Assembly (NCBI GenBank): GCA_002786025.1
Contig: NHNW01000005.1
Location: 310,001 to 374,000, forward strand
Direction: 5' to 3'
Length of the DNA stretch: 64,000 nt
Origin: Zasmidium citrigriseum
Taxonomy: Eukaryota; Ascomycota; Dothideomycetes; Mycosphaerellales; Mycosphaerellaceae
Part shown: positions 42,333 to 54,101 of the stretch, piece by piece
Layout of the letters: each line of letters begins with the position of its first letter
Numbering within the stretch: position 1 is the stretch's first letter
The notes under the pieces: model-generated
The model's database searches: none
What the model was told of the DNA's origin: nothing
The model's input: the letters and a program-made list of their open reading frames with translations, nothing else
Program-made: the position numbers and the translations under genes

Positions 42333-42730
42333 CGGAGAATTTGTGCATTAGCTCTAGCCATCCATGGCGACGACGCGGACAATTTGAAGCTTGTGTATTT
42401 CCCCCTTCCGTGCAAGATCGGCGCTTGGAGTGAGGAGGATGCAGTAGTTCGTGAACCCGGTGTTTGGTACACAGCAACGACAGCTACCCACTCATGCAGG
42501 TGTACGAGGTTTGATTGGATTGGAGCAATCGATCGAGTGGCCTCGGCGGCAGATGCCAATGGCGGCTACGGTGCACCATCTGTCATAATGCTGCGTGAGC
42601 TGCGGTGCATGGAGAGGTAAATAGCTATCGGTACCTGCGCCTTGTCATTTTTTGATTTCTGACTTTCTTCCGACAAGGTACAGGGGAAACGGAGTATTGG
42701 ACTGTACCTCTTACACCACAAGCGCACAAA
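42333..42730. other. Intergenic region between divergent genes
   Basis: 398 bases; the promoter region for the genes on either side. No distinct element seen. Confidence 0.4.
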
Positions 42731-43109
42731 ATGGCAGACAAGCTTAAGGACGCAACCGGCACTGCTGGCAACCTGTCAGTCTCGAAAGAGATTCCGAGCG
42801 AAGCTTCAAGTACTGACCATGAGTAGGGGCAAGGACCCAGCTGGAGGAGCTCTCTCTACAGTCGATCCAGCAAAGAACGATGTCACCGGAAACAGGAAGC
42901 CTGGTGCTACCCCTGGCGAAGCTGGCGGAAACACGGCAAGTGTTGACCCAGGAAGTGCCTCGATTGTGGATGCTAACATTGTGTTGTTGTAGGTCACTCC
43001 AAAGGAGAAGAAAGACAGCAGCTTGAGAATCAACATTGAGCTGGATTTGGATGTTGAGATCCATTTGACTGCCAGAGTGAAGGGTGACATTACCATTGGC
43101 TTGTTGTAA
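42731..43109 (+). CDS. Small conserved fungal protein with a non-canonical GC-AG intron
   Basis: Three exons (42731-42774, 42827-42935, 42993-43109) encode 89 residues. The N-terminal half is Gly/Pro-rich and likely disordered (DPAGGALSTVDPAKND). The C-terminus LRINIELDLDVEIHLTARVK, then GDITIGLL, is an amphipathic beta-strand type ending found in a small fungal family of unknown function. The second intron has to start with GCAAGT and ends TTGTAG; no GT donor gives an open frame here. There is no signal peptide. The clean end after GLL supports the model. Confidence 0.65.
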
Positions 43110-43261
43110 GGATACAACTGGCAAGAGCTGGGACCTGAGAGCCGAAAGTCTGACATCGACAGCTAAGAACGGAATAATGAAATGCCCTCCTCAATAAGCC
43201 AGTCCATCTCCGCCGAGTTCCGATATTCCTTGTCTCGAGACACGCCCTCAAATGCAACGAC

Positions 43262-43958
43262 TCATGTCAATCTCAGCCATTGGTTTTCGACGGTGGCATG
43301 CTCGTTCATCTTGTCAACACCATCGTCGCCGCCCATTCGGCTCGTTACTGGCATTGACGCCGCTTTATCAGTCCCGTTCTCAGCAGTCTTGGGCTTCTTG
43401 CTTTGCTGCTCAGCACTTTCCTGATCTTCGGTCAAATCTAAAGCCCTCTTCTGTGAACTCCCCTTTGGGAAGAGCTTCGCTTCGTTCTTGTCCAGTGCCT
43501 GACGTACTTTTGAATTCTGCTCGCCAGCGTGCGCCAGGACTGTGGTTATCAATGAGCATTCCCATCTCGACAATGATCCCTTTATGGCGCTCTGCAAAAA
43601 GCTCTTCAGAGTTGTCTCCATCTCGGCACATGGAGTACGACTTGTCCCTGCCGAGTGTTCTCTCCAGACCTTCTTCAGCATCGGAGGATCTTCGAGGTCG
43701 AGGCGATTTTCATCCCGCATAAACTTCTTGAGATCGGAAGGTCTTTTGCTCGGGTCTACGTAGGCCGCGAGTTGCCACATGTAGGTCCGGTAAGCACTCG
43801 GTCGCAGGAGGTCATGGATGCTGTTCCAACGACTTTTCATGCCGAGACTGGTCTCTTTCATTTCGTGGGCGTAGTTCTGGAGCAATATGACTTTGGACCT
43901 GGTGATTTTCGTGGATCAGTTTGACAAGTTCTTCGGTCTTCGGTCTTTTTGCCGCCAT
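43262..43958 (-). CDS. Uncharacterised fungal protein with nuclear-type basic tail
   Basis: The main frame (to 43885) contains LLQNYAHEMKETSLGMK, YRTYMWQLAAYVDPSKRPSD and ENRLDLEDPPMLKKVWREH. It then has a charged C-terminal part with KKPKT, a possible nuclear signal. A plausible N-terminus, MAAKRPKTEELVKLIHE, starts at 43958 but lies in another frame. One base must be gained or lost near 43905 for it to run on through ITRSKVILLQNY. No intron fits that distance. This may be a genuine frameshift or a sequence error. I do not recognise a function. Confidence 0.5.
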
Positions 43959-44117
43959 CGTGCAAATGTCGTTGGTGTCGTTGGTGTCGTAGTTGGCGAG
44001 GATGTGGATGATTTGATGTTGGTATTTTTGGAGGAGAAGCCAGACAATGAAGAGGGACTATAGAGTCGCGGCGCCCCCTCTCTCACATGCATGATCACAC
44101 TCTTTCTCACTTCCTGC

Positions 44118-44537
44118 TCAGATCTGCAGCAATCGCTCCCACGTCAAAGGGTACCATTCCTGAAGCACATGTCGACCGATCCGACCGAGCCGAGACATTC
44201 GCACCATTGCTTTTGCACGCTCCCGAACTTCAGCAGGACACATCAGTCTTCTGATATCCTCCTCCTGGCCTGTACCACAGCCTCGATTCTCAAGCTTGAG
44301 GGAGTTCAAAATCGCCGCTAGTGGATCTGCATCTGGTTCATGGTCAAGGCGATTGATACTGATATCATGCCCCAGATCTCTGAGCTGGCTCGAGATTCTG
44401 GCTATCTTGGTGTTGACTCTCGCGATTCGGGCTACTGCGTATGCCAGGGCCAGGACAAATGTCGGTCTCCTCGTGCCAGATGGTTGCTTAACTGCAGCAG
44501 TTACTCGTTTCTTGTTGGCCTTTCGACGCTTGGATAC
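44118..44537 (-). CDS. Hypothetical basic protein
   Basis: A frame of 139 codons from MVSKRRKANKKRVTAAVK to a stop at 44118. It has a very basic N-terminus, a helical middle part (FVLALAYAVARIARVNTKIA), and a charged C-terminus (EVRERAKAMVRMSRLGRIG). No domain is recognised. A longer start at 44597 is possible. It may be spurious; the only support is length and the balanced helical composition. Confidence 0.3.
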   Translation of the reverse strand, partial: VSKRRKANKKRVTAAVKQPSGTRRPTFVLALAYAVARIARVNTKIARISSQLRDLGHDISINRLDHEPDADPLAAILNSLKLENRGCGTGQEEDIRRLMCPAEVRERAKAMVRMSRLGRIGRHVLQEWYPLTWERLLQI

Positions 44538-44597
44538 CATGACCACTGTTCTGATGTTTGTCAAGAAGCGTGAACTGATTCCCAACGGAACTTCCAT

Positions 44598-45006
44598 CGC
44601 GGTCTTCTATTGCTCTTGATCTTCCCATTGAATGTTTGCTCAATCGGAACTTGCATGGCGAAGATTTCCGGGGCCCTTTGACCACAAAAATGTTGGCTTT
44701 TGATTTCCAGAGAGTCCTTTGTTGATGCTACAAACATATCATGCAGATGCAAGTTGACAAAGTGTCGTCGAAAGAAACAACCCCTGTCCTTGCGCTTCAT
44801 TCCCCTGCAGCTCGGTAGAATGTTTAGCCGAAAGCAGCGACGATGTCATCGCGCCAAGAAGATCCGACTCAACGAGCTCTTGCACGTGGTGACTCGAAAC
44901 CTGACCTTGAAAATCTTGGTCACCGAACATCGAACACAACATCAACAAAATACGTCAAGGAGAGATTCGCGGGCGTTTGCCAACATCCGCATCACGTCAC
45001 ACCAAC
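44598..45006. other. Intergenic region
   Basis: About 0.4 kb upstream of the histidine phosphatase gene. No feature seen. Confidence 0.35.
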
Positions 45007-45754
45007 ATGGCACCCAACTCCCGAATCTTCCTCACCCGCCACGCCCAAGCCGAGCACAATGTCGACTTGGACTACAGCAGTACGATCACATGCCAAAGTT
45101 TACTTCTTCGATTCAGACAGCTAACTTTTCTATTCAGTCCCCGACGCCCCTCTCACACCACTGGGCAAGAAGCAAGCCGCATCACTCGCTCCCCAACTCA
45201 GCCATCTCCACGACAAGATCGACCTGATAGTCACTTCGCCTCTCCAAAGAACCCTCCAAACCACCAAGCTAGGCTGGGGACCCGCCCTCGAACGCCTTGG
45301 TATCAAGAACGCAATCTGTCTCCCCGAAGCGCAGGAATGCAACCCTCTTCCCTGCGACACTGGCTCGTCGAGGGAAGAACTCGAAGCCAACCCCGAATTT
45401 TCCGACTTCGACCTCTCCCGTCTCAAGCCTGAGTGGACGTCCAAAGAAGGTTTCTGGGCCGTGGAGAACAAAGGAAAGCGAGCACAGTGGGTGCGTCAGT
45501 TCTTGCGGGAGAGGCCGGAGAAGAACATCGTTGTTGTTGCACACGGCGACATTCTCAGGCAGATCACTGCGACGGCAGAAGGCGAGAGCATCTACATGTG
45601 GAAGAATGCGGAGGTGAGAGAGTTTGTGTTTGATCCGAAGTTTGTGGAGACGGAGGAATGTTTCTTGATGCAAGAAGAGGATGTGGCTGTGGCGGGAGGC
45701 TATGCACCTACGAGCTCCGAGAGCGACTTGGTGTATGGAAATGGGAAGTTGTGA
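45007..45754 (+). CDS. Histidine phosphatase (phosphoglycerate-mutase superfamily)
   Basis: Two exons (45007-45079, 45138-45754) give 229 residues. The phosphohistidine motif is FLTRHAQAEHN (Arg11-His12); the usual Gly of RHG is Ala here. IDLIVTSPLQRTLQTT gives the second Arg, and NIVVVAHGDILRQI holds the conserved second His. The C-terminal WKNAEVREFVFD is typical of the fungal branch close to YOR283w-like broad-range phosphatases. It is probably cytosolic. The physiological substrate cannot be told from the sequence. Confidence 0.85.
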
Positions 45755-46073
45755 GTGGTGAGTTGCAGAATTACATAGAGAGAGCGCTGATGCTATAGAT
45801 GATACACGCCAAGGCTATAGAGATTACTCGTGATAAATGGAAGAACGGTTAGAGCTCGAAAGCAATGCAGACAGAGTGACTTACCATCTGCAAATAATGT
45901 TGACCTTCTACTAGGTACTTTTGGCAATTCAGTAGATTGGCACGCGCAAGGGCAGGGAAGCTTGAATGATTGCTTGTACAAAAGAGGGGTATCGGTAGGG
46001 CGTGAGAACAAAATGTTTTCTGACCGTGAACAGCACCGCCTTCAATTACTCACGAAAGGACCACCACGACACC
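45755..46073. other. Intergenic region
   Basis: Spacer between two plus-strand genes; no feature seen. Confidence 0.35.
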
Positions 46074-47108
46074 ATGGCAGCATCAGCAACCCCAGGCGAC
46101 GGCTCCGGACGATCTTCAATCATCCAAATGGACCGGGGAAAACGCTTTCGTCCACCCCCAGATCCTCACAAGCTCACCGGATTCATCACTCCTGACACCG
46201 ACCTGTTCCAAACCTTCCACAGCGGGGCCGCCATCGTCAATCACGACCTTTGGCGTCTGCACATCCACGGCCTGGTCTCCAATCCCTACTCGCTCAACCT
46301 GCAAGAACTCAAAGCCCTGCCATCAACGGCCGTCACCACTTTCCACGAGTGCTACGGCAGTCCCCTGAAACCACCTACCGACTTTGTCCGCAGAATCGGA
46401 AATGTCACCTGGACAGGCGTGCGGCTATCCACACTTCTGGCCACAGCGAAGCCATCGCCTGATGTCGACTTCGTCTGGTCCGATGGTCTGGATTCTGGAA
46501 GGTGGCAGGGCGTCGACACGGATCGGTATCAGAAAGATCTTCCCTTATCCAAGGCACTACAAGATGAGGTCCTAGTTGCATACGAGATCAATGGCGCACC
46601 GCTGGATGTTGGGAGGGGAGGACCCGTGAGACTGGTAGTGCCCGCGTGGTTTGGGACGAACAGTGTTAAGTGGCTTTGTTCCCTGGCTCTGCAAAAAGGC
46701 CGGTCGCCGGGGATGTTTACGACACTTTATTACAACGAGTTCATTCCTGGGGACCCAACTAGGAAGAAGAGGCCGGTGTGGGAGATCGAACCGAATTCCA
46801 TCGTCGTGAGCCCGCAGCCGGACGCAATCATTGAAGGAAGTGAGGTTCACGTCTGGGGCTGGGCGTGGAGTTTTGACGGAGTTGAAAAGGTCGGGATTAG
46901 CATCGACGAAGCCGAAGCATGGCAGGTGACATTTCTCACCGATCGAAAGCAATTCGAGTGGCAGAGGTTCGAAGCCACACTGCAGCTCACCAGCGGCCAG
47001 TATGTCATCGCCGCCAGGGCCTCTTCTCTCCAAGGCCACCGGCAGCCCCTTCAGGGCCGTCGTAATCAAGTCCATTCGATTGCCGTAAACGTCGTTGGAG
47101 ACCATTAG
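46074..47108 (+). CDS. Sulfite-oxidase-type molybdopterin oxidoreductase
   Basis: Intronless, 344 residues from the ATG at 46074; an in-frame ATG at 46002 adds 24 weak residues. The molybdenum-binding domain has the Cys ligand in FHECYGSPLKPP (Cys93). The usual flanks follow: GNVTWTGVRLSTLLA, VWSDGLDSGRW, VLVAYEINGAPLDVGRGGPV and VPAWFGTNSVKWLCSL. The C-terminal Mo-co dimerisation domain starts about residue 225 (IIEGSEVHVWGWAWSFDG). There is no cytochrome b5 domain, so an external electron acceptor is needed. Sulfite is the expected substrate but is not proven. No mitochondrial targeting signal is obvious. Confidence 0.88.
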   Translation: MAASATPGDGSGRSSIIQMDRGKRFRPPPDPHKLTGFITPDTDLFQTFHSGAAIVNHDLWRLHIHGLVSNPYSLNLQELKALPSTAVTTFHECYGSPLKPPTDFVRRIGNVTWTGVRLSTLLATAKPSPDVDFVWSDGLDSGRWQGVDTDRYQKDLPLSKALQDEVLVAYEINGAPLDVGRGGPVRLVVPAWFGTNSVKWLCSLALQKGRSPGMFTTLYYNEFIPGDPTRKKRPVWEIEPNSIVVSPQPDAIIEGSEVHVWGWAWSFDGVEKVGISIDEAEAWQVTFLTDRKQFEWQRFEATLQLTSGQYVIAARASSLQGHRQPLQGRRNQVHSIAVNVVGDH

Positions 47109-47605
47109 TACCTTGAAACTGAGGGCATCAGGTGAATGAGCAAGGTATCATCTCGTTTGATCGTAGAGCGAAGCTGAGACTGAACGAATTGCTGATACCA
47201 TGCAGGCATTTACAGAAAGCGAGACCAAAATGTTGAAGCCTTACCATCAGATGGCGAACAGGTCCATCGTGTTGCAGCAACAAGCCAAATGCGCAGAGTG
47301 GGCCATCACAAGAAGACATAGGCCAACTACCCATGACCCCGGCCACGGTACTTTCACACGGGACGGAACGCGATGTTTTGTACCGTCCCGTATCGCCGGG
47401 TGGCGACAAGTCAACCATATCGTCCGAATCGGTGCACTCTGAGCAAATAAACGATCTAGTGGGACCGCAGTGGAATACGAGATGTGGTACCTGATACCAA
47501 GCTTAAACGCGCTCACAAGCCATGGCCATGGAAAGAAATACTTCAGTTCTGGCGCATCCATCGCCATCGTCACACGCACTCACGCACCATACACTCTCGA
47601 CTGTC
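47109..47605. other. Intergenic region
   Basis: About 0.5 kb upstream of the Atg22-like gene; no feature seen. Confidence 0.35.
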
Positions 47606-49472
47606 ATGTTCCGATCGATCTGGTCCTGGTGGACCAGCAACACCGCTCTGCACACCTACGTCTATGCTCAGACACTTATCTCTCTGCCCTTCTCGGTCTT
47701 CAGCACCTACACCACATACCAGCTCCAGACCGTGGGCTTTGTCATCGGTACTGACAGGCAAGGGAATCCATGCACCGGCGACTACTGCATCGTAGAGTGG
47801 GCGGGCACAAGAATGGACCTCAACTCTGTTCTTCTCTATATGCTGGCCTTTAGCACCGGTCTCTCGGGCTTCGTCACCTTGTTCTTGTCCGCCTACTCGG
47901 ACTACTGGTGTACGCAAACCCAATCGCCGCTTGAAGATCTCATTAACACATTCAGCCCGAAAGCATCTCCTCGTCACAGCTCTGTTCGTCGCCTACGGAG
48001 TCATCACGATCCCAGTCTATTGGCTGCAAGGCTATACCATCCGTGACTTTCATGCTTTGACCGCTTTGCTCATCGTCTTCAACATCCTCACGAACATCCT
48101 AGTTGCCATCCTCAACATCTACATTCCCTACTGCATGCGGACCGACGTCGCCGCGACGACTACAGCAACAGATGGTAAGGTCCGAGATTATCCTTCGCGA
48201 AGACTTTGGCTGAAGCTATACTCTGTCAGCCGCCGACTTGAGCTCGAAGAAACGTACATATGGCTTCAAGATGGCCGCTTTGGGTGCGGTGGCTAATTCC
48301 GCCGGTGCCTTGCTCATGTACATCATTGTCATCATCATTCAGGAAACAACGACGAACGTTACCAGTCCGTGAGTATGCCTTCTTCTCCAAGAAAAGGCCT
48401 TGATCAGCCAACAGTCAATGATATCAGGGGTCTTCTCGTCGCCACAATCGTCGGCTTCATCACTGTCGCAGCCTCTTCAGTATGCTACTTCGGGCTCCCT
48501 CGCCTGCCTTCCAAAGACAGGTCCGATTTAAGAGCAGGCTCGCTAGGCCCCCTGATCGAATGTGCGTCCCCCCTCCTACCAATCTCTCACCTGTCAGCTG
48601 ATCTAGCATCCTCGCAGTCCTGCGGCCATTCGCCGACATGTCCAAGCGTCGAAGCATGACCCTTCTCTTGATCTCCTACACCATCTGCATCGACACGCAA
48701 TACGCCGTCGCCTCTGTCGTCGGCCAACTCTTCTACGCCGAAGTCAAACCCGGAACTCTCGAATACACCCTCTACTCCCTGGCATCGACAATCTGTGGCG
48801 TGCTATGCAGCATCTTCTTCTTGCTAGCTCGACCCTACATCCCTATCCGCCTGGAGACCTGGCTCCTGGTCGGCTACTCCATTCTCTTGATCACGGGTGT
48901 TTGGGGATGTATCGGCCTCGCGGACGTAGATTTTGGCTACAAGGTAAGTAAATCCGAGACCGACTTCACTCGTACAATCTCTTGACCAGTAGAGCAGGAA
49001 CGCTGGGAATTCTACGTGCAACAATTCCTCGTCTCCCTTTCGGGAATCATCACCATAACCTCTTTCCGTGTCTTGTTCTCCGAAATGGTGCCTCCGGCAA
49101 ATGAAGTGCGCTGGTTCAGTCTGCAGTACATCATATCCAGCGCAACGGTAAAAGATTACCCCCCAAAACCCCCTTCTAATCTCTGACAACAGCCATTGCT
49201 GACGATGTATCCAGGTCTGGGTCAACTACGTCGCCAGCGCCCCGCTCCAAAACGCCACGCATAATCTTCGCTTTCCGCTTGTGCTCAGCACGATCTTTTC
49301 TGCGATCGCCCTGGTACTCGAGCTTGGCCGGACGCGGATTGCGTACTTTCGGCGAGACCAGGAGGCGTGGGCGGCGTGGGACCGCACTGAGCGGAGTATA
49401 GCTCCTGACAGCGGCAGGGACCATGACACCGACAAGGTCGGCAGCGTGCTTGTGTCTAGGGCCAAGATGTAG
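47606..49472 (+). CDS. Atg22-like vacuolar transporter (major facilitator fold)
   Basis: Seven exons (47606-47909, 47956-48174, 48230-48368, 48428-48561, 48618-48943, 48998-49147, 49215-49472) give 509 residues with about 10-12 transmembrane helices. Landmarks are LSGFVTLFLSAYSDYW SRKHLLV across the first junction, KRTYGFKMAALGAVANSAGA, and LVLSTIFSAIALVLELGRTR. Atg22 in yeast exports amino acids from the vacuole after autophagic breakdown. The family in filamentous fungi is expanded, so orthology to yeast ATG22 is not assured. All seven exon joins keep the frame and give helices of normal length, which supports the model. Confidence 0.8.
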
Positions 49473-50188
49473 GCATCTACAGTGTGCCTGCTACAGCATT
49501 GTTGCATTGGCAGATGCCATTGCAGACAACCCGCTCTCAAGAAGCCGGGCTCTTCCAGAGGCTCGGGAGATGGAAATTGAAAGCCTGGCGGAGCTCGAAT
49601 ACGCTCATGCTACAGCGTCTAGCAGAGGAAGAGGGCAAGTTCGACCGGGCTTTGCATAGTAGCCACACATGTGTTCACTTGTCTCCAGAACTGGCATTCA
49701 CACATGATAGCGTCGAGTGGATTGCAAGCCGCATTGCATTTTCTTCCGCGGTCGACATACCACCACCGCCCTAGCTGCTTCTTTGCAGAGCAACCAGCAG
49801 CCGCTTCAAAGACACCGGAGTCACGTCCACACAATTGCTATACAAGTATCGTGACACCACGAGGACCTGGATGGTGCGGTGCTGATCCAGCCCGTTCCTT
49901 ATCTCACCCAGCCTTAGAGGATTCTGGTGGCGCACCACACGTGCCCTCACACAGGCATCTCGACCAAACATGGCGCCGCGGAACAGAGATCAAAATTTAC
50001 CATTCAGGCCAGCGAGAATGCCTTTCATAAAGTATCAGGGAGCCTGTTCCAATGAGCTGCGAAAGAGGCGCTCGGCACAGCGGTGTGCTTGAGCTGGACC
50101 GGGCCTTGGTGAGGTAACAAATAAGTATGAGGCCCCGCGTGTTGCGAAAGGCTGGGACAACTCCTCTGTTCATCTTTGTCTGTCTAAG
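49473..50188. other. Intergenic region
   Basis: 0.7 kb without a supported gene. Upstream coding exons of the following protease-like gene, such as a signal-peptide exon, might be hidden here, but I could not find one. Confidence 0.35.
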
Positions 50189-51735
50189 ATGTCCAAAGGA
50201 AGTGCGGCAGCGTTGGCGGTGCCAGCTGATGGAAGGTGGTAAGTCATTTAGACCAACTGGCTGAGAAATATTGACCACTAACCTTTGCAGGCATGGAAGC
50301 GACGGGAACTGGTCCACATTCTCTCTACAAGTCGGTTTTCCTCGTAAGTCAATGAGCCAAAGCTCTTAAGTCCCGAATGCATCTGCTGATCCTTTCTCTC
50401 ATCCAAACAGCCGTACTAGAGCACGTCCTCCCAGGCACAAACTCAGCGACCTGCCGCTCAGTATCCCTCTACTACGACCCAACACAATCCACAAACGTCA
50501 CCCATCAAGGCGGAGGGACAACTAAAAGAGCATACAATGGTCAAGGAAGTATCAGCTCCGAAGGCACCACCAACATCAGCTTCGCCTCAGTCGGGTCAAG
50601 ACACATCTTCCTCGGCGACATATCTGCCGCGGCTGGTGCGCCTATGGGGGTATTTCCTTTGAGTCCATTTAGTAGTTATCTGTCCACCCGCTCCAGTCTT
50701 TTGCAGAGGCTATACTCCGTCGAGGGCATCATCCCCAGCCTCTCGTGGGCCTATACGGCTGGAAGATCGTACAGCACTCCTCCGACGTATGCAAGTTTGA
50801 CGCTCGGAGGTTACGATCGAAAGCGACTGCAAGAGCCCGTCCTGCGAATCCCCCTCCATCAAGCCAACGACTACGCCCGAGACCTCACCGTCCAAGTCCA
50901 AGGTATAACATCCACCGAGAATGGGACCTCATCTTCACTCCTGGCTTCCACCATCTCAGCTTTGATCGACTCAACAATCTCTCAACTCCAACTCCCAGAG
51001 TCCATCTGCGACACCTTCGAATCCCAATTCAACTTGACCTACAACTCCACCCTCGAACTCTATCTCCTCAACGACACCGTCCGCTCCGCTCTCCTCACCC
51101 GCAACCCAACCTTGACTTTCACGCTCGGATCAGACACCAGCGCCATCAACATCACTCTTCCGTACGCGGCCTTTGACTTACAGGTCCGGGCACCTATCGT
51201 CAACACTACGTCGTACTACTTCCCCCTAAATCGAGCAGCGAACGAATCACAGTACATCCTAGGCCGGGTCTTGCTACAAGAGGCGTATGTCGCGGCGGAT
51301 TACAGCGAGGCGTCCGCTTTTTGGATTGCGCAGGCGGCGCCGGTGAGGGTTGAGAATGAGCGGGAAATTGTGTCTATAACTCGTGACGAGTCCTCGGTCT
51401 CGGGAGTGCCCGGTTTGGTAAAGGGCTCTACGAAGGATGATCATTTGTCTTCAGGTCTCACTGGTGGTGAGATTGCGGGTATCGTAATCGCGGTCGTGGT
51501 AGCCGTGGCAGTCATATCGGGATTGATAGTCTTCTTGCTTCGAAGACGAAAGCGGCGAGAGAGACAACGGCAGCCGAAGTCCGAGCTCGAGGAGTACGAA
51601 GAGAAAGCAAACATGTTCGATGCGCCGGGGATGACCACTGATGTACGTGAGCTTCACGAAGTCGAATCTGCGCGCTCGGAGTTGAGGGCAAACGGTGGTC
51701 GTCACGATCTATCCGGCATCGATGCGGTTCATTAG
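50189..51735 (+). CDS. Membrane-anchored aspartic-protease-like protein, likely inactive
   Basis: Exons 50189-50238, 50291-50343 and 50411-51735 give 475 residues. The start of the A1 pepsin fold is visible as GNWSTFSLQVGFPPVLEHVL. However, where active enzymes have D-T/S-G the sequence reads LPGTNSA, so the first catalytic Asp is missing. The second lobe keeps ALIDSTISQLQLP in place of D-T-G-T. Near the C-terminus is one transmembrane helix (GGEIAGIVIAVVVAVAVISG, then VFLLRRRKRRER) and a cytosolic tail. The ectodomain has many glycosylation sites. The first exon lacks a signal peptide, so the true N-terminus may be further upstream. A binding or sensing role seems more likely than proteolysis (inference). 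Confidence 0.65.
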
Positions 51736-52526
51736 CTGGAAAATGGTCAGGAGACCTTGGAGTTGGACTCAAAAATCAGCATGCTGATGATGTCTTTTGC
51801 TTGGTATGTTTGTTTGGTTTGCAAACGTGGTCAGACTTGGCTTCTCGTGAGAACCGTGAAAAGCTTTGGTATCGCTCTTCACATCACCGCTTGTTCGATC
51901 GTTTGATGAGTCTTCTCGTATTTTCAGCTCTGTGCAAAAACCATCACCTGCTAGAGGTGAGGATCCTTGGCTAGTATCAGTGGGGTTGGTGTCCTATCAA
52001 CGGGGGAGGTCATGAAGAAGTCTGCGTTGCCCGATCAAAATGAAGAACGATCTTTCCAATGCTGCATCCAGCCCTGCAAGATCATAACATCGTTTCAAAG
52101 CGTTAACGGCGAATGTTTGAAGGTCGATGGCGATGTTTTGGTGAAGGTGTTGTTCGACACGCTACGTCAGGGTGCGTTTAGTACCTGCATGATTGAGATT
52201 AGCCGGGGCAGCTACAGCCAACCGTTGAGCTTTATCGCCCAAAAAGATCAATGGGCGACCAAAGCGCGCCGCCTCCCCTTAACCTCCCGCACGCCGTCGC
52301 GCCAGGGGACCTTTTGTACGACAACCTCCAACATCGCCGTCGCGAACTGTTTGTTCCTGTTTCTTGCTTTCGTCGTTTCGCGCAGTCACTCATTTCAGAG
52401 ACACAACTCACTTCAGTCAATCCTTAGAAACAGCAGAGTCGGCAGGCCGGCCCTGTTCCGATCAGAAACACACGACTTATCTAATCGACAGCCCAAGACA
52501 ACGACAGAGACAAGACAGTCGCAGCC
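51736..52526. other. Intergenic region, promoter of CRH-like gene
   Basis: About 0.8 kb. The long frame at 51967-52674 overlaps the next gene's signal peptide in a different frame and has no recognisable content, so I read this as non-coding. Confidence 0.4.
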
Positions 52527-53721
52527 ATGTTCCGCAACACCCTCCTCTCCCTCGCCTTGCTGGCGACAACAGCCCTCGCGCAGACCTCGACCGACTGCAA
52601 CCCGCTCAACGCAACATGTCCCGAAGACCCAGCCCTCGGTACCACATTCTCCACGCAATTCAACAAAACCATGAACGAGTTCGACCCTACCTATTGGAAC
52701 GTAACCGCCGGCACCTCGCTCGTCAGTTTCGGCGACGATAGCGTCGAAATGCCCATCCACAAAGACGGCGATCTTGTTACGGTGAAATCAAACTTCTACA
52801 TTTTCTTCGGCACCGTCGAGATTGTCATGAAAGCTGCCCCAGGGACTGGAATCATCAGCACGGTGATCCTGCTCTCCGACGACCTTGACGAGATCGATTG
52901 GGAGATCATGGGCGGGAACACCACGACTGTGGAGAACAACTACTACGGCTGGGGAAACACGAGTCAGTTCAATGCGGAGTACCCAGCTCACGATGGGGCG
53001 CAGGAGAACTATAATAATTACACGATCAACTGGACGCAAGAGAAGATCCAGTGGATTTTGAACGATAACGTCGTCCGCGAGGCGAGTTATGAGGAACCAG
53101 GACTGTACCCGCAGACGCCGGCCAGGATTCAGTTTGGGCTTTGGTGTGGTGGATGCTCGAAGAGTGAGGGGACGAGGCAGTGGGCTGGTGGAGATACGAC
53201 CTTCGACGATGCGTAAGAACCATCTCCTATCCCCAGAATGTCTTGATCATTTGTACTGACATGATATATCTAGCCCCTACGTAATGTACGTCAAATCCCT
53301 CCGCATAACCGACGGCACCACCAACTCCTCCTCCTACTCCTACTCCGACCACAGCGGCTCCTACCAATCCATCAAAGTCACCGAAGGCGAATCCGAAGCC
53401 TACAAAGCCATCAACTCCCTCTCCACCACCGAAAAAGTCGAGAAGAAATGGTCCGGCCTCAGCACCGGCGCCAAAATCGGAATCGCCTGTGGCGTCCTCG
53501 GAGCTTTCGCTATCGGGTTGATTGCGTTTGCTTTCTATTTCATTGGGCAGAGGAAGAAGGGGCGGGCGGAGGCCGCGCAGCATGAGAAGGAGTGGGAGCA
53601 GCAGAATAATGAGCTCATGGAGTATCGGGCTATGATGGCGAAGGGGAATTTTGCGGTGAGTCGGCAGAGTATTTTGATGGATGGGAAGAGTATGGGGGCT
53701 GTGAATGGGGGACGATTCTAG
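52527..53721 (+). CDS. CRH-like GH16 cell-wall transglycosylase, membrane-bound
   Basis: Two exons (52527-53212, 53274-53721) give 377 residues. There is a signal peptide (MFRNTLLSLALLATTALAQ). The GH16 catalytic motif DEIDWE is at residues 121-126, with Glu122 and Glu126 as nucleophile and acid/base. Further GH16/CRH landmarks are VKSNFYIFFGTVEIVMKAAPG, NYYGWGNTS, YTINWTQEKIQW and IQFGLWCGGC. The C-terminus has a transmembrane helix (IGIACGVLGAFAIGLIAFAFY) and a short cytosolic tail in place of a GPI signal. Crh proteins cross-link chitin to beta-glucan in the wall. There is no CBM18 domain. Confidence 0.9.
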
Positions 53722-54101
53722 AGAGGGGAGGTCAATATCGACAGAAGTCTTTCTGCTTGCGAGTGCGTGTGCATGGGGTTGTCTTTTGGTTTGTCTGGCT
53801 GTGTGGTACAGGGTAACGTGCATCATGAGATACCATTCGTTCGCTGCTATATACCCTGTTCTTCTTCGATGAGCTTCTCTTCATGGATTTGTCTTTCGAT
53901 TCATTTACATGAGCAGTGGCTCCTGTCAAGTCAAACTCACTTCTGTACTGACAGTATACACCGAGTCTCCCACTCAAGAGCACCGCAAAAATGCCTATTT
54001 TGATGCTCTCTTGCCTTTTTCATCGTGTCTATCATTTATTCATATGTACAAAGCACTATCTTCTCAAGGAGCTACAGCTCCCAAGTCTACACATCTACCC
54101 T
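53722..54101. other. Intergenic region between convergent genes
   Basis: 380 bases of 3' flank; nothing seen. Confidence 0.4.

Noticed and set aside
51967..52674. 235-codon open frame upstream of and overlapping the CRH-like gene
   Set aside because: Its end overlaps the signal peptide and catalytic domain of the GH16 gene in another frame, and the upstream part has no recognisable content.
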